DNA of 64,000 nucleotides, taken from positions 1 to 64,000 of the IMG/VR virus record IMGVR_UViG_3300033145_001841. One strand, written 5' to 3'. Shown here piece after piece: positions 1 to 6,931 of this stretch; positions within the stretch are counted from its first letter, which is position 1, and every line of letters begins with the position of its first letter. Source of the stretch: a virus. The notes beneath the pieces were generated by a model, which worked only from the letters and a program-made list of their open reading frames with translations, made no database searches and was not told the DNA's origin. The translations under genes and the position numbers were made by a program.

Positions 1-2
1 TT

Positions 3-431
3 TATGTTGCTAAACAAGCCACAGCAATGAAAGATTTTACATCCGGGAATTCCTCGGCAACCGACCATTGGGGGTCAACCGGGTGCGTGGCGATGATGGA
101 TTTGTTTTCCCCTATGTTTAAGCCCGGCAGCGGTTTCGCTCAACATTTTGGATCGGGCACGAATCAAACTTTGTCTGGTGCCACATCGGGTAATGCCTGG
201 ATATTGTCCGGGCTGGGATTCCCGATGTCAAGCGATGGCGTCGATTCAACGGGCACGTCGCAATTCGGAAAAGATTATTTTTATCAGTATATTCGAAATG
301 AATTATGTTTGCTCTCGTGCGGGTCTTGGGGCGACGGTTCGGCTGCGGGGGTTTGGTATTCGCATTGGTACGACTGTCGGTCGGGTTCGAGCGACTCTGT
401 GGGTTTACGGCTCTGCCTGTACCCGTGGTAG
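3..431 (+). CDS. DGR variable protein, C-terminal part (C-type-lectin-like adhesin; 5-prime end outside window)
   Basis: The reading frame is open from the window edge, so this is the last 142 codons of a longer protein. The final 40 residues (from about LCLLSCGSWGDGS to GLRLCLYPW) have the GSW...GVW...W...GLR pattern of the C-type-lectin fold used by retroelement-diversified proteins such as Mtd of phage BPP-1. This part is encoded by the variable repeat. The gene is followed directly by avd, TR and a reverse transcriptase, so its role as the diversified target is well supported. In phages these are usually receptor-binding tail proteins. The position just before the lysis genes fits a tail tip or fiber, but the N-terminal part is not visible. 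Confidence 0.9.
   Translation, partial: YVAKQATAMKDFTSGNSSATDHWGSTGCVAMMDLFSPMFKPGSGFAQHFGSGTNQTLSGATSGNAWILSGLGFPMSSDGVDSTGTSQFGKDYFYQYIRNELCLLSCGSWGDGSAAGVWYSHWYDCRSGSSDSVGLRLCLYPW
302..419 (+). repeat. DGR variable repeat (VR)
   Basis: This 118-bp stretch aligns without gaps to 880-997. There are 30 mismatches and every one is at a position where the template has A (30 of 40 template adenines changed; no C, G or T changed). Identity starts abruptly at 302 and stops 12 bp before the end of the gene. Substitutions fall mostly in AAC and AAT codons, as expected for adenine-specific mutagenic retrohoming. Confidence 0.97.
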
Positions 432-447
432 TCGGGCGATAGCCCGA
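432..447 (+). other. DGR target-site hairpin downstream of VR
   Basis: A perfect 6-bp stem (TCGGGC / GCCCGA) with the 4-base loop GATA starts one base after the stop codon of the variable protein and 12 bp after VR. Hairpins or cruciforms with 4-nt loops just downstream of VR are known target-recognition elements in phage BPP-1 and other DGRs. Function here is inferred from position and shape. Confidence 0.75.
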
Positions 448-460
448 TCAAGGATTAGAA

Positions 461-862
461 ATGGGACTACACAGTGAAGCGACACTAAATAGTAAGTTCA
501 TGGAATTTGCAAAACTTATGAATATTTATTTAAACCATTTTCCACATCATGAAAAATTTGCATTGGCTAACAAGATAAGGAATACGGCATACAATGTCTA
601 TGACCTTATCACAGAAAGCCAAAAGCGTTATTTCAAGAAAACGACATTGGTGAATTTAGACATTGCTCATGAAAAACTGAGGATGCAACTATTGTTAGCG
701 CACGAATTGGGATATTTTCATTTCAAAGACGGCAAGCAAAGCGATAAAAGTCCTAAAAATTTAGAAAGACATCGTTTTTCGGCAATTAGTCGGCTGAATG
801 ACGAATTGGGGAAAATGATAGGAGGATGGATTAAAAAAGTAAAGCAGGACAATAAATGGTAG
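461..862 (+). CDS. avd: Avd-like accessory protein of the retroelement
   Basis: The 133-aa, helix-rich basic protein lies between VR and TR, the usual place of the accessory variability determinant, which forms a pentamer of four-helix bundles and works with the reverse transcriptase in cDNA synthesis. An AAGGAT box lies about 6 bp before the ATG. The length and the helical pattern with many Lys and Arg fit the bAvd/S23-like family. Family assignment rests on context plus general sequence character rather than one diagnostic motif. Confidence 0.8.
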   Translation: MGLHSEATLNSKFMEFAKLMNIYLNHFPHHEKFALANKIRNTAYNVYDLITESQKRYFKKTTLVNLDIAHEKLRMQLLLAHELGYFHFKDGKQSDKSPKNLERHRFSAISRLNDELGKMIGGWIKKVKQDNKW

Positions 863-879
863 TAAATGGGAAGGCTCTT

Positions 880-997
880 ATTATGTTTGCAATCGTGCAG
901 GAATTGGAACAACAGTTCGAATGCAGGAGTTTGGAATTCGAATTGGAACAACTATCAGTCGAATTCGAACAACAATGTGAATTTACAGCTCTGACTA
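880..997 (+). repeat. DGR template repeat (TR)
   Basis: This is the adenine-rich donor copy of VR, between avd and the reverse transcriptase gene. Read in the VR frame it is dense in AAC, AAT and CAG codons and ends in a stop, so it is a template and not a gene. Its RNA would be copied into mutagenised cDNA. Apparent open frames across it are not expected to be translated. Confidence 0.96.
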
Positions 998-1123
998 CAG
1001 TTCTACCTCAAATTCTTAACAGAAATAGCGGAACTACAGGGAGAGTTTTTCCAGCTTTAAGCGAAATCAATCAGAATCCTCTTTTTGGTAAACGAAAGTT
1101 GAAAACCAGAGGCTTTATTTAAA

Positions 1124-2077
1124 ATGAAACGATATGGCAATTTATTCAATTCTGTATTCAATGAAGAAAATCTATATAATGCCCATTTGGATGCTAGAAA
1201 AGGCAAACGAAAGAGATCTTCTTGCTTTAAATTTGAAAAGAATTTAAGCAAAAATTTGTTTGATTTACATAATGAAATTCATATCGGTAAATATTACCCA
1301 CAACCATATTTTAAATTTATCGTTTATGAACCAAAGAAAAGGATTATTTATGCTCCGGCTTTCCGAGACACTGTGGTCCAACACGCCATTTATAGGGTGG
1401 TTTATGATATTTTCGATAAAACATTTATCAGTAAATCATTTGCTTGTCGCCGAGGCTATGGAACTCACAAGGCAAGTGATTATACCCAATGGGCCTTAAG
1501 ACAACATGAACCAGACGAGTATACGTTAAAGCTCGATATCCGAAAATTCTTTTATTCGATCAACCGAGAGATCCTAAAAAGTCAGGTCGAGCGGAAGATA
1601 AAAGATGAAAGATTGGTAAATGTGATGATGATGTTCACCAAAATGGATGAACCGGACGGTATCCCAATCGGGAATCTTTTAAGCCAGATATATGCGCTGA
1701 TCTATCTAAACCCAATGGACCATTTCATCAAGCGTGTACTTAAAATTAAACACTATGTCCGATATGTGGATGATTTTATTTTGATCGGATTAACCCGCCC
1801 CCAATGCCTTGAATACCGGGCGATGATTATCCAATGGTTGCGTGACAATTTACATCTGCAGCTATCAAAATCAACCATTCAAAAGGTAAAAAAAGGTCTG
1901 AATTTCGTTGGTTATCGAACATGGCGGAGCAAGCGGTTTATCCGAAAATATAGTCTTTATAAATTCCGGCGTGCCGTCAAGGCCGGGAAGCGGGATGTTG
2001 TTGTATCATTGTTCGGCCATGCTAAAAACACTCAGTCAGTGCCATATATGGCCGGAATTCTACGGGGGGAACACTGA
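1124..2077 (+). CDS. DGR reverse transcriptase
   Basis: 317 aa. Group II intron/DGR-type reverse transcriptase. Visible motifs are LDIRKFF (metal-binding Asp about residue 138), IPIGNLLSQ (179-188, the form of motif 4 typical of DGR enzymes where other RTs have QG), and the YVDD active site (214-217). A C-terminal thumb-like basic region follows. It would copy TR RNA with adenine misincorporation for transfer to VR. The stop overlaps the ATG of the next gene. No maturase or endonuclease domain is present, consistent with a DGR and not a mobile intron. Confidence 0.95.
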   Translation: MKRYGNLFNSVFNEENLYNAHLDARKGKRKRSSCFKFEKNLSKNLFDLHNEIHIGKYYPQPYFKFIVYEPKKRIIYAPAFRDTVVQHAIYRVVYDIFDKTFISKSFACRRGYGTHKASDYTQWALRQHEPDEYTLKLDIRKFFYSINREILKSQVERKIKDERLVNVMMMFTKMDEPDGIPIGNLLSQIYALIYLNPMDHFIKRVLKIKHYVRYVDDFILIGLTRPQCLEYRAMIIQWLRDNLHLQLSKSTIQKVKKGLNFVGYRTWRSKRFIRKYSLYKFRRAVKAGKRDVVVSLFGHAKNTQSVPYMAGILRGEH

Positions 2078-2430
2078 TGGCAAATCAAATTGAACTTTGC
2101 ACCATCGACAAAAAAAGCTATGTGGCCCTTGAAGACAAAGACGGTAAAATGCAACTGGCGGAAATGATGGCCAAGGGCGCCGTCATCATTGAAGGCACAA
2201 CTCACACGGCTAGGGAGCTTCGGGATCTCAAGATGCAAATTGCGCTGGCGACACCAGCCGCCATGGCGATCAGAGGCCAGGTGGTCTCTAAAATCCGTGA
2301 GCAATACACGGTGGCGGATGAGATTAAAATGTTAAGAATTTCTCCATCTCCCGAAACCGCGGCGTGGAATGATTACGTGGAAGATTGCCGGGCCTGGGGC
2401 CGGGAAGAAAAAGCGAAATTAGGGCTGTAG
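2077..2430 (+). CDS. Hypothetical phage protein between DGR and lysis genes
   Basis: 117 aa, soluble, no recognised motif. The N-terminal half (residues 1-60) is beta-rich and contains a VALEDKDGKMQLAEMM segment; the C-terminal half is helical with several Trp (AAWNDYV...RAWGREEK). Its start overlaps the reverse transcriptase stop, so the two are translationally coupled and probably belong to the tail/lysis transcript. Function unknown. Confidence 0.75.
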   Translation: MANQIELCTIDKKSYVALEDKDGKMQLAEMMAKGAVIIEGTTHTARELRDLKMQIALATPAAMAIRGQVVSKIREQYTVADEIKMLRISPSPETAAWNDYVEDCRAWGREEKAKLGL

Positions 2431-2446
2431 ACCAGAGGGCTAAAAA

Positions 2447-2725
2447 ATGCCGGTAAACGAAATGCCATCATGGGAAGAATGGAACGAACAGCTATCGGAA
2501 GAACAGCGAAAGTATTCCCTCTATAAAACTCTTGAGTCTATCAACAGTCAGTTATCAGAGCGAGAGAAAAACTGTGTAGCGCGAGAAACCATTTGTATTG
2601 CCCACTTTCAGAAACTGGATCGGCGCAAAAAATGGAATTCGGCAGAATCAATGCTCGGTGGGATTATCGGTGGGATTTTGGCAGTGATCGGCGGGTGGGC
2701 ATTTTGGAAGGGGGCAGGGCCATGA
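2447..2725 (+). CDS. Small protein with one C-terminal membrane segment (holin or spanin candidate)
   Basis: 92 aa. A charged helical N-terminal 70 residues is followed by one hydrophobic segment (about 72-90, GGIIGGILAVIGGWAF). It overlaps the M15 peptidase start by four bases (ATGA). A tail-anchored protein directly before an endolysin is the common position of a holin or lysis accessory protein. The single membrane segment with a long cytoplasmic-type N-terminus is also seen in phage Hol-like XhlA proteins. The role is inferred from context. Confidence 0.7.
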   Translation: MPVNEMPSWEEWNEQLSEEQRKYSLYKTLESINSQLSEREKNCVARETICIAHFQKLDRRKKWNSAESMLGGIIGGILAVIGGWAFWKGAGP

Positions 2726-3024
2726 TTAAATTTAAGCAAAACGTTGTTGTGCATCCGTACGCTATTCGATCTCCGGAGGTGATGCGCATTCTCGATATTG
2801 CGGTGTCCGAGGCGCCGGATGGGTATCACGTAACCGTCACCAGCGGATGCGAGGGGAAGCACTTGCCCGGATCCAGCCATTACCGGGGGAAGGCCTGGGA
2901 TCTTCGGATCCGTGATTTTCCGGGAAACGTGGAAACCTGGGTGGACCGCATCCGCCGCGCCCTGGGAGACCGGTATTTTGTGCTCCTGGAATCGGATCAT
3001 ATTCATATTCAGTGGAACGGATAG
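2722..3024 (+). CDS. M15-family peptidase (endolysin-type D,D-carboxypeptidase)
   Basis: 100 aa from the ATG overlapping the previous stop. It has the compact zinc-peptidase motif set of M15A enzymes: SSHYRGKAWDLR (His and Asp ligands, about 49-60) and the C-terminal HIHIQW (His ligand). These enzymes cut peptide cross-links in peptidoglycan, and phages use them as endolysins. It lacks a cell-wall-binding domain. Position between a membrane protein and a lipoprotein supports a role in host lysis. Confidence 0.88.
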   Translation: MIKFKQNVVVHPYAIRSPEVMRILDIAVSEAPDGYHVTVTSGCEGKHLPGSSHYRGKAWDLRIRDFPGNVETWVDRIRRALGDRYFVLLESDHIHIQWNG

Positions 3025-3036
3025 CGGGGAATTAAA

Positions 3037-3405
3037 ATGAAAGCAATGATGATTGCATATCAAAAATGGATAATCCCGGCGCTGTTTCTGACGGTCACGG
3101 CGTGCGCCACGGCGTCGTTCTCCAAAAACACTTACGACACCCTTGCTACTTCAGCAGATGCATACAGGGCGTCAATGCAAAGCGCCGGAGAGCTTTATAA
3201 AAAGGGGATGATAACCGAGGCGCAGAAAACCCGAATCATCGTGTACGGGGAGGATTTCTGGTTGGCTTATCATACCGCGGTTGATGCCCTGGAGGCGTAC
3301 CAAATCACCAAGGATCGAGCGGGAGTCTACACCGCGCTTGCAACTTTATCAGCGGCTTTGGGGTCGTTTCTTGAGTATGCCCAATCGTTGAATGGAGGGT
3401 CGTGA
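3037..3405 (+). CDS. Small lipoprotein in lysis cassette
   Basis: 122 aa. The N-terminus is a signal peptide with a lipobox (LTVTAC, Cys about 22), so the protein should be lipid-anchored. The rest is helical with no recognised domain. It sits last in the lysis cassette, where many phages of Gram-negative hosts carry an outer-membrane spanin subunit, but it is long for an Rz1 and not proline-rich, so spanin function is only a possibility. Confidence 0.75.
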   Translation: MKAMMIAYQKWIIPALFLTVTACATASFSKNTYDTLATSADAYRASMQSAGELYKKGMITEAQKTRIIVYGEDFWLAYHTAVDALEAYQITKDRAGVYTALATLSAALGSFLEYAQSLNGGS

Positions 3406-3410
3406 TGGAA

Positions 3411-3623
3411 CTAGGCACTTGTTATAAACATGGTGGAAATATACTGAGAATATCCTTTGCAACCATCATTGCCCCTTAACGGAGTCTTTGGGTGTATTAA
3501 GCACCACAATCCGAAGGGATCGCAAGCGTCACTGTTTTTGCAAAAATTCGTTACATTGCTCAAATCGCAATCTTGAACCTTTCCGGCTTTTACATCGTGT
3601 TCTATGGTTTGTTGTGGGCCCAC
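3411..3623 (-). CDS. Small Cys-rich protein (tentative)
   Basis: 70 codons with a GTG start preceded at 5 bp by GGAGGG. Six cysteines lie in the second half, including a CDPFGLWC segment, which suggests metal binding or disulfides. It runs opposite to the lysis genes and reads away from attP. No family recognised. The good ribosome binding site is the main reason to keep it. Confidence 0.45.
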   Translation of the reverse strand: MGPQQTIEHDVKAGKVQDCDLSNVTNFCKNSDACDPFGLWCLIHPKTPLRGNDGCKGYSQYISTMFITSA

Positions 3624-3768
3624 CTCATCCCTCCATAAATCGTTAACATTTAGTTACCACCCGCATTACCGCCTAATAATTTCAACCACTTCCGTCTTAA
3701 CGTGCGGGTTCAAGTACCGCACTGGCCTATTATAAAGATGCCTGCACCCTTTCTTCTCTCATGCACTC

Positions 3769-4033
3769 CGGGGTAGTGTTTGGGGTAGTGACGTTTGACA
3801 ATCCGTGCAAAATATGACAAAATACCCCAAAAAATACCCCACTGTTTTTTGACTTTACGCTATCCATGCGGTTTTTAACGATATCCAGAGCGCCTTTTAG
3901 CCCTGTTACTTGCCTTTCACGCCTGCGACAGGGGTTCGAATCCCCTTGGGGACGCCAAATGATTTTAGGGGGTTAGCCGTTTATTGGTTGGCCCCCTTTT
4001 CATTTCGGGGTAGTGTTTGGGGTAGTGACGTTT
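3769..4033. other. Phage attachment site (attP) with integrase arm-type repeats
   Basis: The centre (about 3911-3957) is the 3-prime half of a tRNA-Glu gene: anticodon loop CTTTCAC, a T-arm with loop TTCGAAT, acceptor strand and encoded CCA. The 5-prime half of the tRNA is absent. Two identical 28-bp direct repeats at 3769-3796 and 4006-4033 flank it, each holding two GGGGTAGTG units, and an inverted version lies at 3821-3843. This is the layout expected of a P-arm / core / P-prime-arm attachment site for the adjacent tyrosine integrase. Because no full tRNA precedes the integrase gene, this is best read as attP and not attL or attR. Confidence 0.85.
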
Positions 4034-5039
4034 CGAAAGATAGATTTTCAACCGCATTTTTCACATCGTCCTGAACATTATAAATGTACCGATCCGTTGT
4101 GGTCGGAGCCGCATGGCCGAGCAGCTTCTGAATGGTCGGGATGGACTTTTTATATTTGTCGGCCAGCAGGGATGCAAACATTCTCCTGATTGCATGAAAG
4201 CCCACCCTACCCTTCTCGATCCCCGCCTTTTTACATAATCCGTGAATGAACCTTCTCCTGGTCGTGTACCCTGCCCCGTAGTGGCTGTGATTTGGCTCCC
4301 GGTTCTGGAAAACGAAGTCTGACATGGGTAATTTGTTTTTCCACTGGTCCTGCAAGCAACTAAACGCCATGTCGTTCATGGGCGCATATCGGTATTTCAT
4401 GGAACCATCCCTTGACTTTCTGCTCCCTAATCGGATTGTGCGCTTCTCAAAATTGATATCGTCCGTCCAGGTCAGCCGAAAGATTTCTGAGCGCCGGGCC
4501 CCTGTTGTCCCCAAAACCACCAAAAGGTTCCGACCGTGCCTAGTTGCAGCCAACATAATGCGAATGAACTCATCCTCAGTGAATACAGCCTGTGGTCCCC
4601 TGTTGGACGGGAGCTTATCAATGCCCACTACCGGGCTAACAGGCAGCTTGTGAAATTTCATAGCGTAATTGAAAAATGCCAGTAGTTCTTTCCTGGCTCG
4701 GTTAAACCGCGACGCGGGCGTGATCATCTTGAGGTAGTCCCACACGTCTTTCGTGGTAATATTCAGGATCGGCGTATCTGGTGGGTATTTACAAAGCAAT
4801 CTTTTCAAGTGCCTCCGCTTTGTTTTGTATGTGCTTTCGATGTACTTGATTTCGGCAAATGACAAATAATCGTTAATGACTTCCAGCAAAGAGCCCGTGT
4901 GGGTCTGCTTGAGATAAGAGCTTTTGGTCTCCCTTTCCCATGCGATTGCCTCTCTTTTTGTACGGAATGATTTTTGCGCGATGCGCTTCTGGCTGACTGT
5001 CACGACTCCGCGCCATCTTCCCCGATCCTTGTAAGGCAT
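3981..5039 (-). CDS. int: Tyrosine integrase
   Basis: 352 aa. An N-terminal AP2-like arm-binding domain (residues 1-50, rich in basic residues) is followed by a SAM-like core-binding domain and a C-terminal catalytic domain with the Arg of GTTGARRSE, the HAIRR box and the final GHAAPTTTDRY with the tyrosine nucleophile. It catalyses integration and excision at the neighbouring tRNA-Glu site. Its last codons overlap one of the arm-site repeats, so that DNA is both coding and, by inference, a binding site. Start is the ATG inside the 3-prime end of the upstream excisionase-like gene. Confidence 0.95.
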   Translation of the reverse strand: MPYKDRGRWRGVVTVSQKRIAQKSFRTKREAIAWERETKSSYLKQTHTGSLLEVINDYLSFAEIKYIESTYKTKRRHLKRLLCKYPPDTPILNITTKDVWDYLKMITPASRFNRARKELLAFFNYAMKFHKLPVSPVVGIDKLPSNRGPQAVFTEDEFIRIMLAATRHGRNLLVVLGTTGARRSEIFRLTWTDDINFEKRTIRLGSRKSRDGSMKYRYAPMNDMAFSCLQDQWKNKLPMSDFVFQNREPNHSHYGAGYTTRRRFIHGLCKKAGIEKGRVGFHAIRRMFASLLADKYKKSIPTIQKLLGHAAPTTTDRYIYNVQDDVKNAVENLSFETSLPQTLPRNEKGANQ

Positions 5040-5196
5040 CTTCCAGCCCCTCCCGTGTGAATATCCACGATCCGCCTATGCTCACCGCACCCAATTCGGC
5101 AGCGTTCTTATACACCCACCTAATAGATTTACGCAAGTGGGCAGCAACCTCTTTGGGTTTTAGGACAGGATTCATTTTTTCGGCGGCGGTTGTCAA
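4873..5196 (-). CDS. Excisionase-like helix-turn-helix protein
   Basis: 107 aa. Residues 12-60 (LKPKEVAAHLRKSIRWVYKN...) match the MerR-like helix-turn-helix of excisionases and plasmid-type DNA-binding proteins that bend DNA. The remaining 45 residues are read in a different frame over the integrase N-terminus. Overlap with int by 167 bp implies co-expression. Likely a recombination directionality factor, inferred from fold and location. Confidence 0.78.
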   Translation of the reverse strand: MTTAAEKMNPVLKPKEVAAHLRKSIRWVYKNAAELGAVSIGGSWIFTREGLEDALQGSGKMARSRDSQPEAHRAKIIPYKKRGNRMGKGDQKLLSQADPHGLFAGSH

Positions 5197-5245
5197 CTAT
5201 TTTTCCTCATTGACAATGGCGTTTATTTCGGTGTGAGTTGTCATT

Positions 5246-5554
5246 CTAAAATAGACTCTGCTGAATCGGCCTGTCCTGATCCATGATAATGATCCGGTCG
5301 TATCCCAATTTTGTTTTATGGCCACAAATAGTCTTATTCAGGCTCAAAAGCGTTTCTTCATCAAAATGACCCATCCAGAAGCGAGCGGTTCCGTCCGGAC
5401 GTGTCAGTGTTAAATGAATGTGTGGCGGTTGCTCCTGATCTATGCCCTTCATCCTGTCGCTATACAATTGGCAGATGCACCCGCGTTTAATCGACTTTAT
5501 CCTGTACGGCCCGCTGTAATTCGTTTTTATCAACATCCCAGGTTCGAGTTTCAT
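5246..5554 (-). CDS. Hypothetical protein
   Basis: 102 aa from the ATG preceded by AAGGGG (the upstream in-frame TTG lacks support). N-terminal GMLIKTNYSGPYRIKSI resembles a small SH3-like barrel strand pair, followed by PPHIHLTLTRPDGTARFWMGHFDEE. Found as a similar small protein in accessory regions of phages and islands; function unknown. Confidence 0.65.
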   Translation of the reverse strand: MKLEPGMLIKTNYSGPYRIKSIKRGCICQLYSDRMKGIDQEQPPHIHLTLTRPDGTARFWMGHFDEETLLSLNKTICGHKTKLGYDRIIIMDQDRPIQQSLF

Positions 5555-5564
5555 CAAGTTCCCC

Positions 5565-5909
5565 TTAAACTATCGGAAAGGCCTCGGCTTCACGGATTTT
5601 ACGATCTCGCTCTAACTTTAGATATCCAGCAATAGAATGAGCGTGGCCATCTATAAATTCCATGATTTGGTTTGACCTATCATGCCAGCAATCACACGAT
5701 GACACATATTCAACACCCTCGAATTTGACATAACAAACTGCATGATCGAGAGCGGTTGCCTTTGTATCCTTCTCAAGGCTTTTCAATTCACCTTCCTCAA
5801 AATCCCCATTTCCATTAAAATCGTAGAACTCACGTCCGCAGGCGCATGTCGCTGAGCATGATCCAATTCCTGGGGAAAAGGCCCTTTCGAAATTTTCATT
5901 TTTAGACAT
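5565..5909 (-). CDS. Hypothetical Cys-rich protein
   Basis: 114 aa. Paired cysteines (CSATCACGREF near residue 20 and SSCDCWHD near 75) suggest a zinc site. The ATG chosen has AAGGG just upstream; ten residues of extra frame before it lack a good binding site. Same direction as its neighbours, with 10 bp to the next gene. Confidence 0.65.
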   Translation of the reverse strand: MSKNENFERAFSPGIGSCSATCACGREFYDFNGNGDFEEGELKSLEKDTKATALDHAVCYVKFEGVEYVSSCDCWHDRSNQIMEFIDGHAHSIAGYLKLERDRKIREAEAFPIV

Positions 5910-5913
5910 CCCT

Positions 5914-6669
5914 TCACCCCTGTAATAATTTTTGACCACTATGTATCAGAGAAAGTAAAACATCCTTATCCTGGGTGAAATGCTGTATCTTTCGGCACAT
6001 CTCGGCCATATTCAGCATGAGATTATGGAAGAACATTGCCGCCTCATCTGAATATGGGATTTCTTTTGGGTCTCGCCCTAACGTGAAGGAGCACCAACTA
6101 TTTAAGAGGGACGCGGGACATTCGATGCTGAGATGGTCACCTTTTCCGTAATACATTTCATATTTTACTTTTTCGAGTTCCCCGTATCGGTATGTCCGCT
6201 TGTGTTTAGCTATTGCGCCTACGGTTAAACTGTATCCACCATTGGACGGCCTTGTCGCATGATGTCCGCCGTAGATGTCGTCCTTACCCATAGAGACCCA
6301 TTCCGCGCCATCACTGGCGTTTGGGTAAATGGTTCCATCTGATTTTTCCGCGAAAGAAACGTGTGATTCGATGTTGTACAGAATAACAATTTCATCTATG
6401 ATTTCTGGCTTAATATAAAGGGAAAGAGCATTATTTATGGCACTTATCAACCATTCGAATCCTTTGCTGCAATATTTTGTTTTGCCCCTGTAGTGATCCA
6501 TCCATATTCGATTGTTTTTTTTAGTTTCTTGTCTCAAGATGTCAGCAAGGTGATCTGGGACATAGCAATAGAAGTTCCCGTCAGCATCGACGCTTATGCT
6601 TTCCGTGAATTGTTCAGTTGCACCGGCCTCATTCCGAGCGGAAAAAGTATGTTTTTTAAACTGGGGCAT
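5914..6669 (-). CDS. Hypothetical protein
   Basis: 251 aa from the ATG at 6669, which has GGGAGA 6 bp upstream; a longer frame exists but overlaps the real upstream gene. No signal peptide or membrane segment. No domain recognised. Overlap of the codon range with the next gene's upstream region is minor, so the two are probably co-transcribed. Confidence 0.7.
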   Translation of the reverse strand: MPQFKKHTFSARNEAGATEQFTESISVDADGNFYCYVPDHLADILRQETKKNNRIWMDHYRGKTKYCSKGFEWLISAINNALSLYIKPEIIDEIVILYNIESHVSFAEKSDGTIYPNASDGAEWVSMGKDDIYGGHHATRPSNGGYSLTVGAIAKHKRTYRYGELEKVKYEMYYGKGDHLSIECPASLLNSWCSFTLGRDPKEIPYSDEAAMFFHNLMLNMAEMCRKIQHFTQDKDVLLSLIHSGQKLLQG

Positions 6670-6694
6670 TCTGATCTCTCCCTTAAAAATCCCT

Positions 6695-6889
6695 TTAAGT
6701 CTCGGTCCAGGGGAGCAACCTCGGCATTTCTCCATTTTCATATGCGATTTCCAATTGTGGGCCCACAAACTCAGACACGGTGGACCCGTCCGGCAGCATG
6801 ATATGGGCCAGGAATTCATCCTGAAATGTCGTGATCCCCGTTTCGACAGCCTCTAGCTTCGCTTTTATCACCAAGCCAGCGCCCGCCAT
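6695..6889 (-). CDS. Small hypothetical protein
   Basis: 64 aa, acidic, preceded by AAAGGA at good distance. Pattern of alternating hydrophobic residues (LVIKAKLEAVETGITTFQDEFLAHIMLPDG) suggests a small beta-rich fold. 25 bp from the downstream gene, same operon. Confidence 0.6.
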   Translation of the reverse strand: MAGAGLVIKAKLEAVETGITTFQDEFLAHIMLPDGSTVSEFVGPQLEIAYENGEMPRLLPWTET

Positions 6890-6931
6890 TAAGGTCCTTT
6901 GTCGGGTAATTGATGGTTATTGCCATGCGCT

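Noticed and set aside
148-477. Alternative open frame across VR and the end of the variable gene
   Set aside because: The overlapping frame carries the C-type-lectin motifs and its TR-derived codons are AAC/AAT; this one is a shadow.
856-1122. Open frame across TR
   Set aside because: TR is a retroelement template; the frame consists of repeats of Glu/Phe/Gln from the A-rich sequence and has no start signal.
3911-3957. Functional tRNA-Glu gene
   Set aside because: The 5-prime half, D-arm and a pairing anticodon stem are missing; it is the attachment-site core.
3981-5039. Integrase at attP as the missing integron integrase (IntI)
   Set aside because: It has an AP2-like arm-binding domain and sits at a tRNA attP with arm sites, as phage integrases do; IntI proteins lack that domain.
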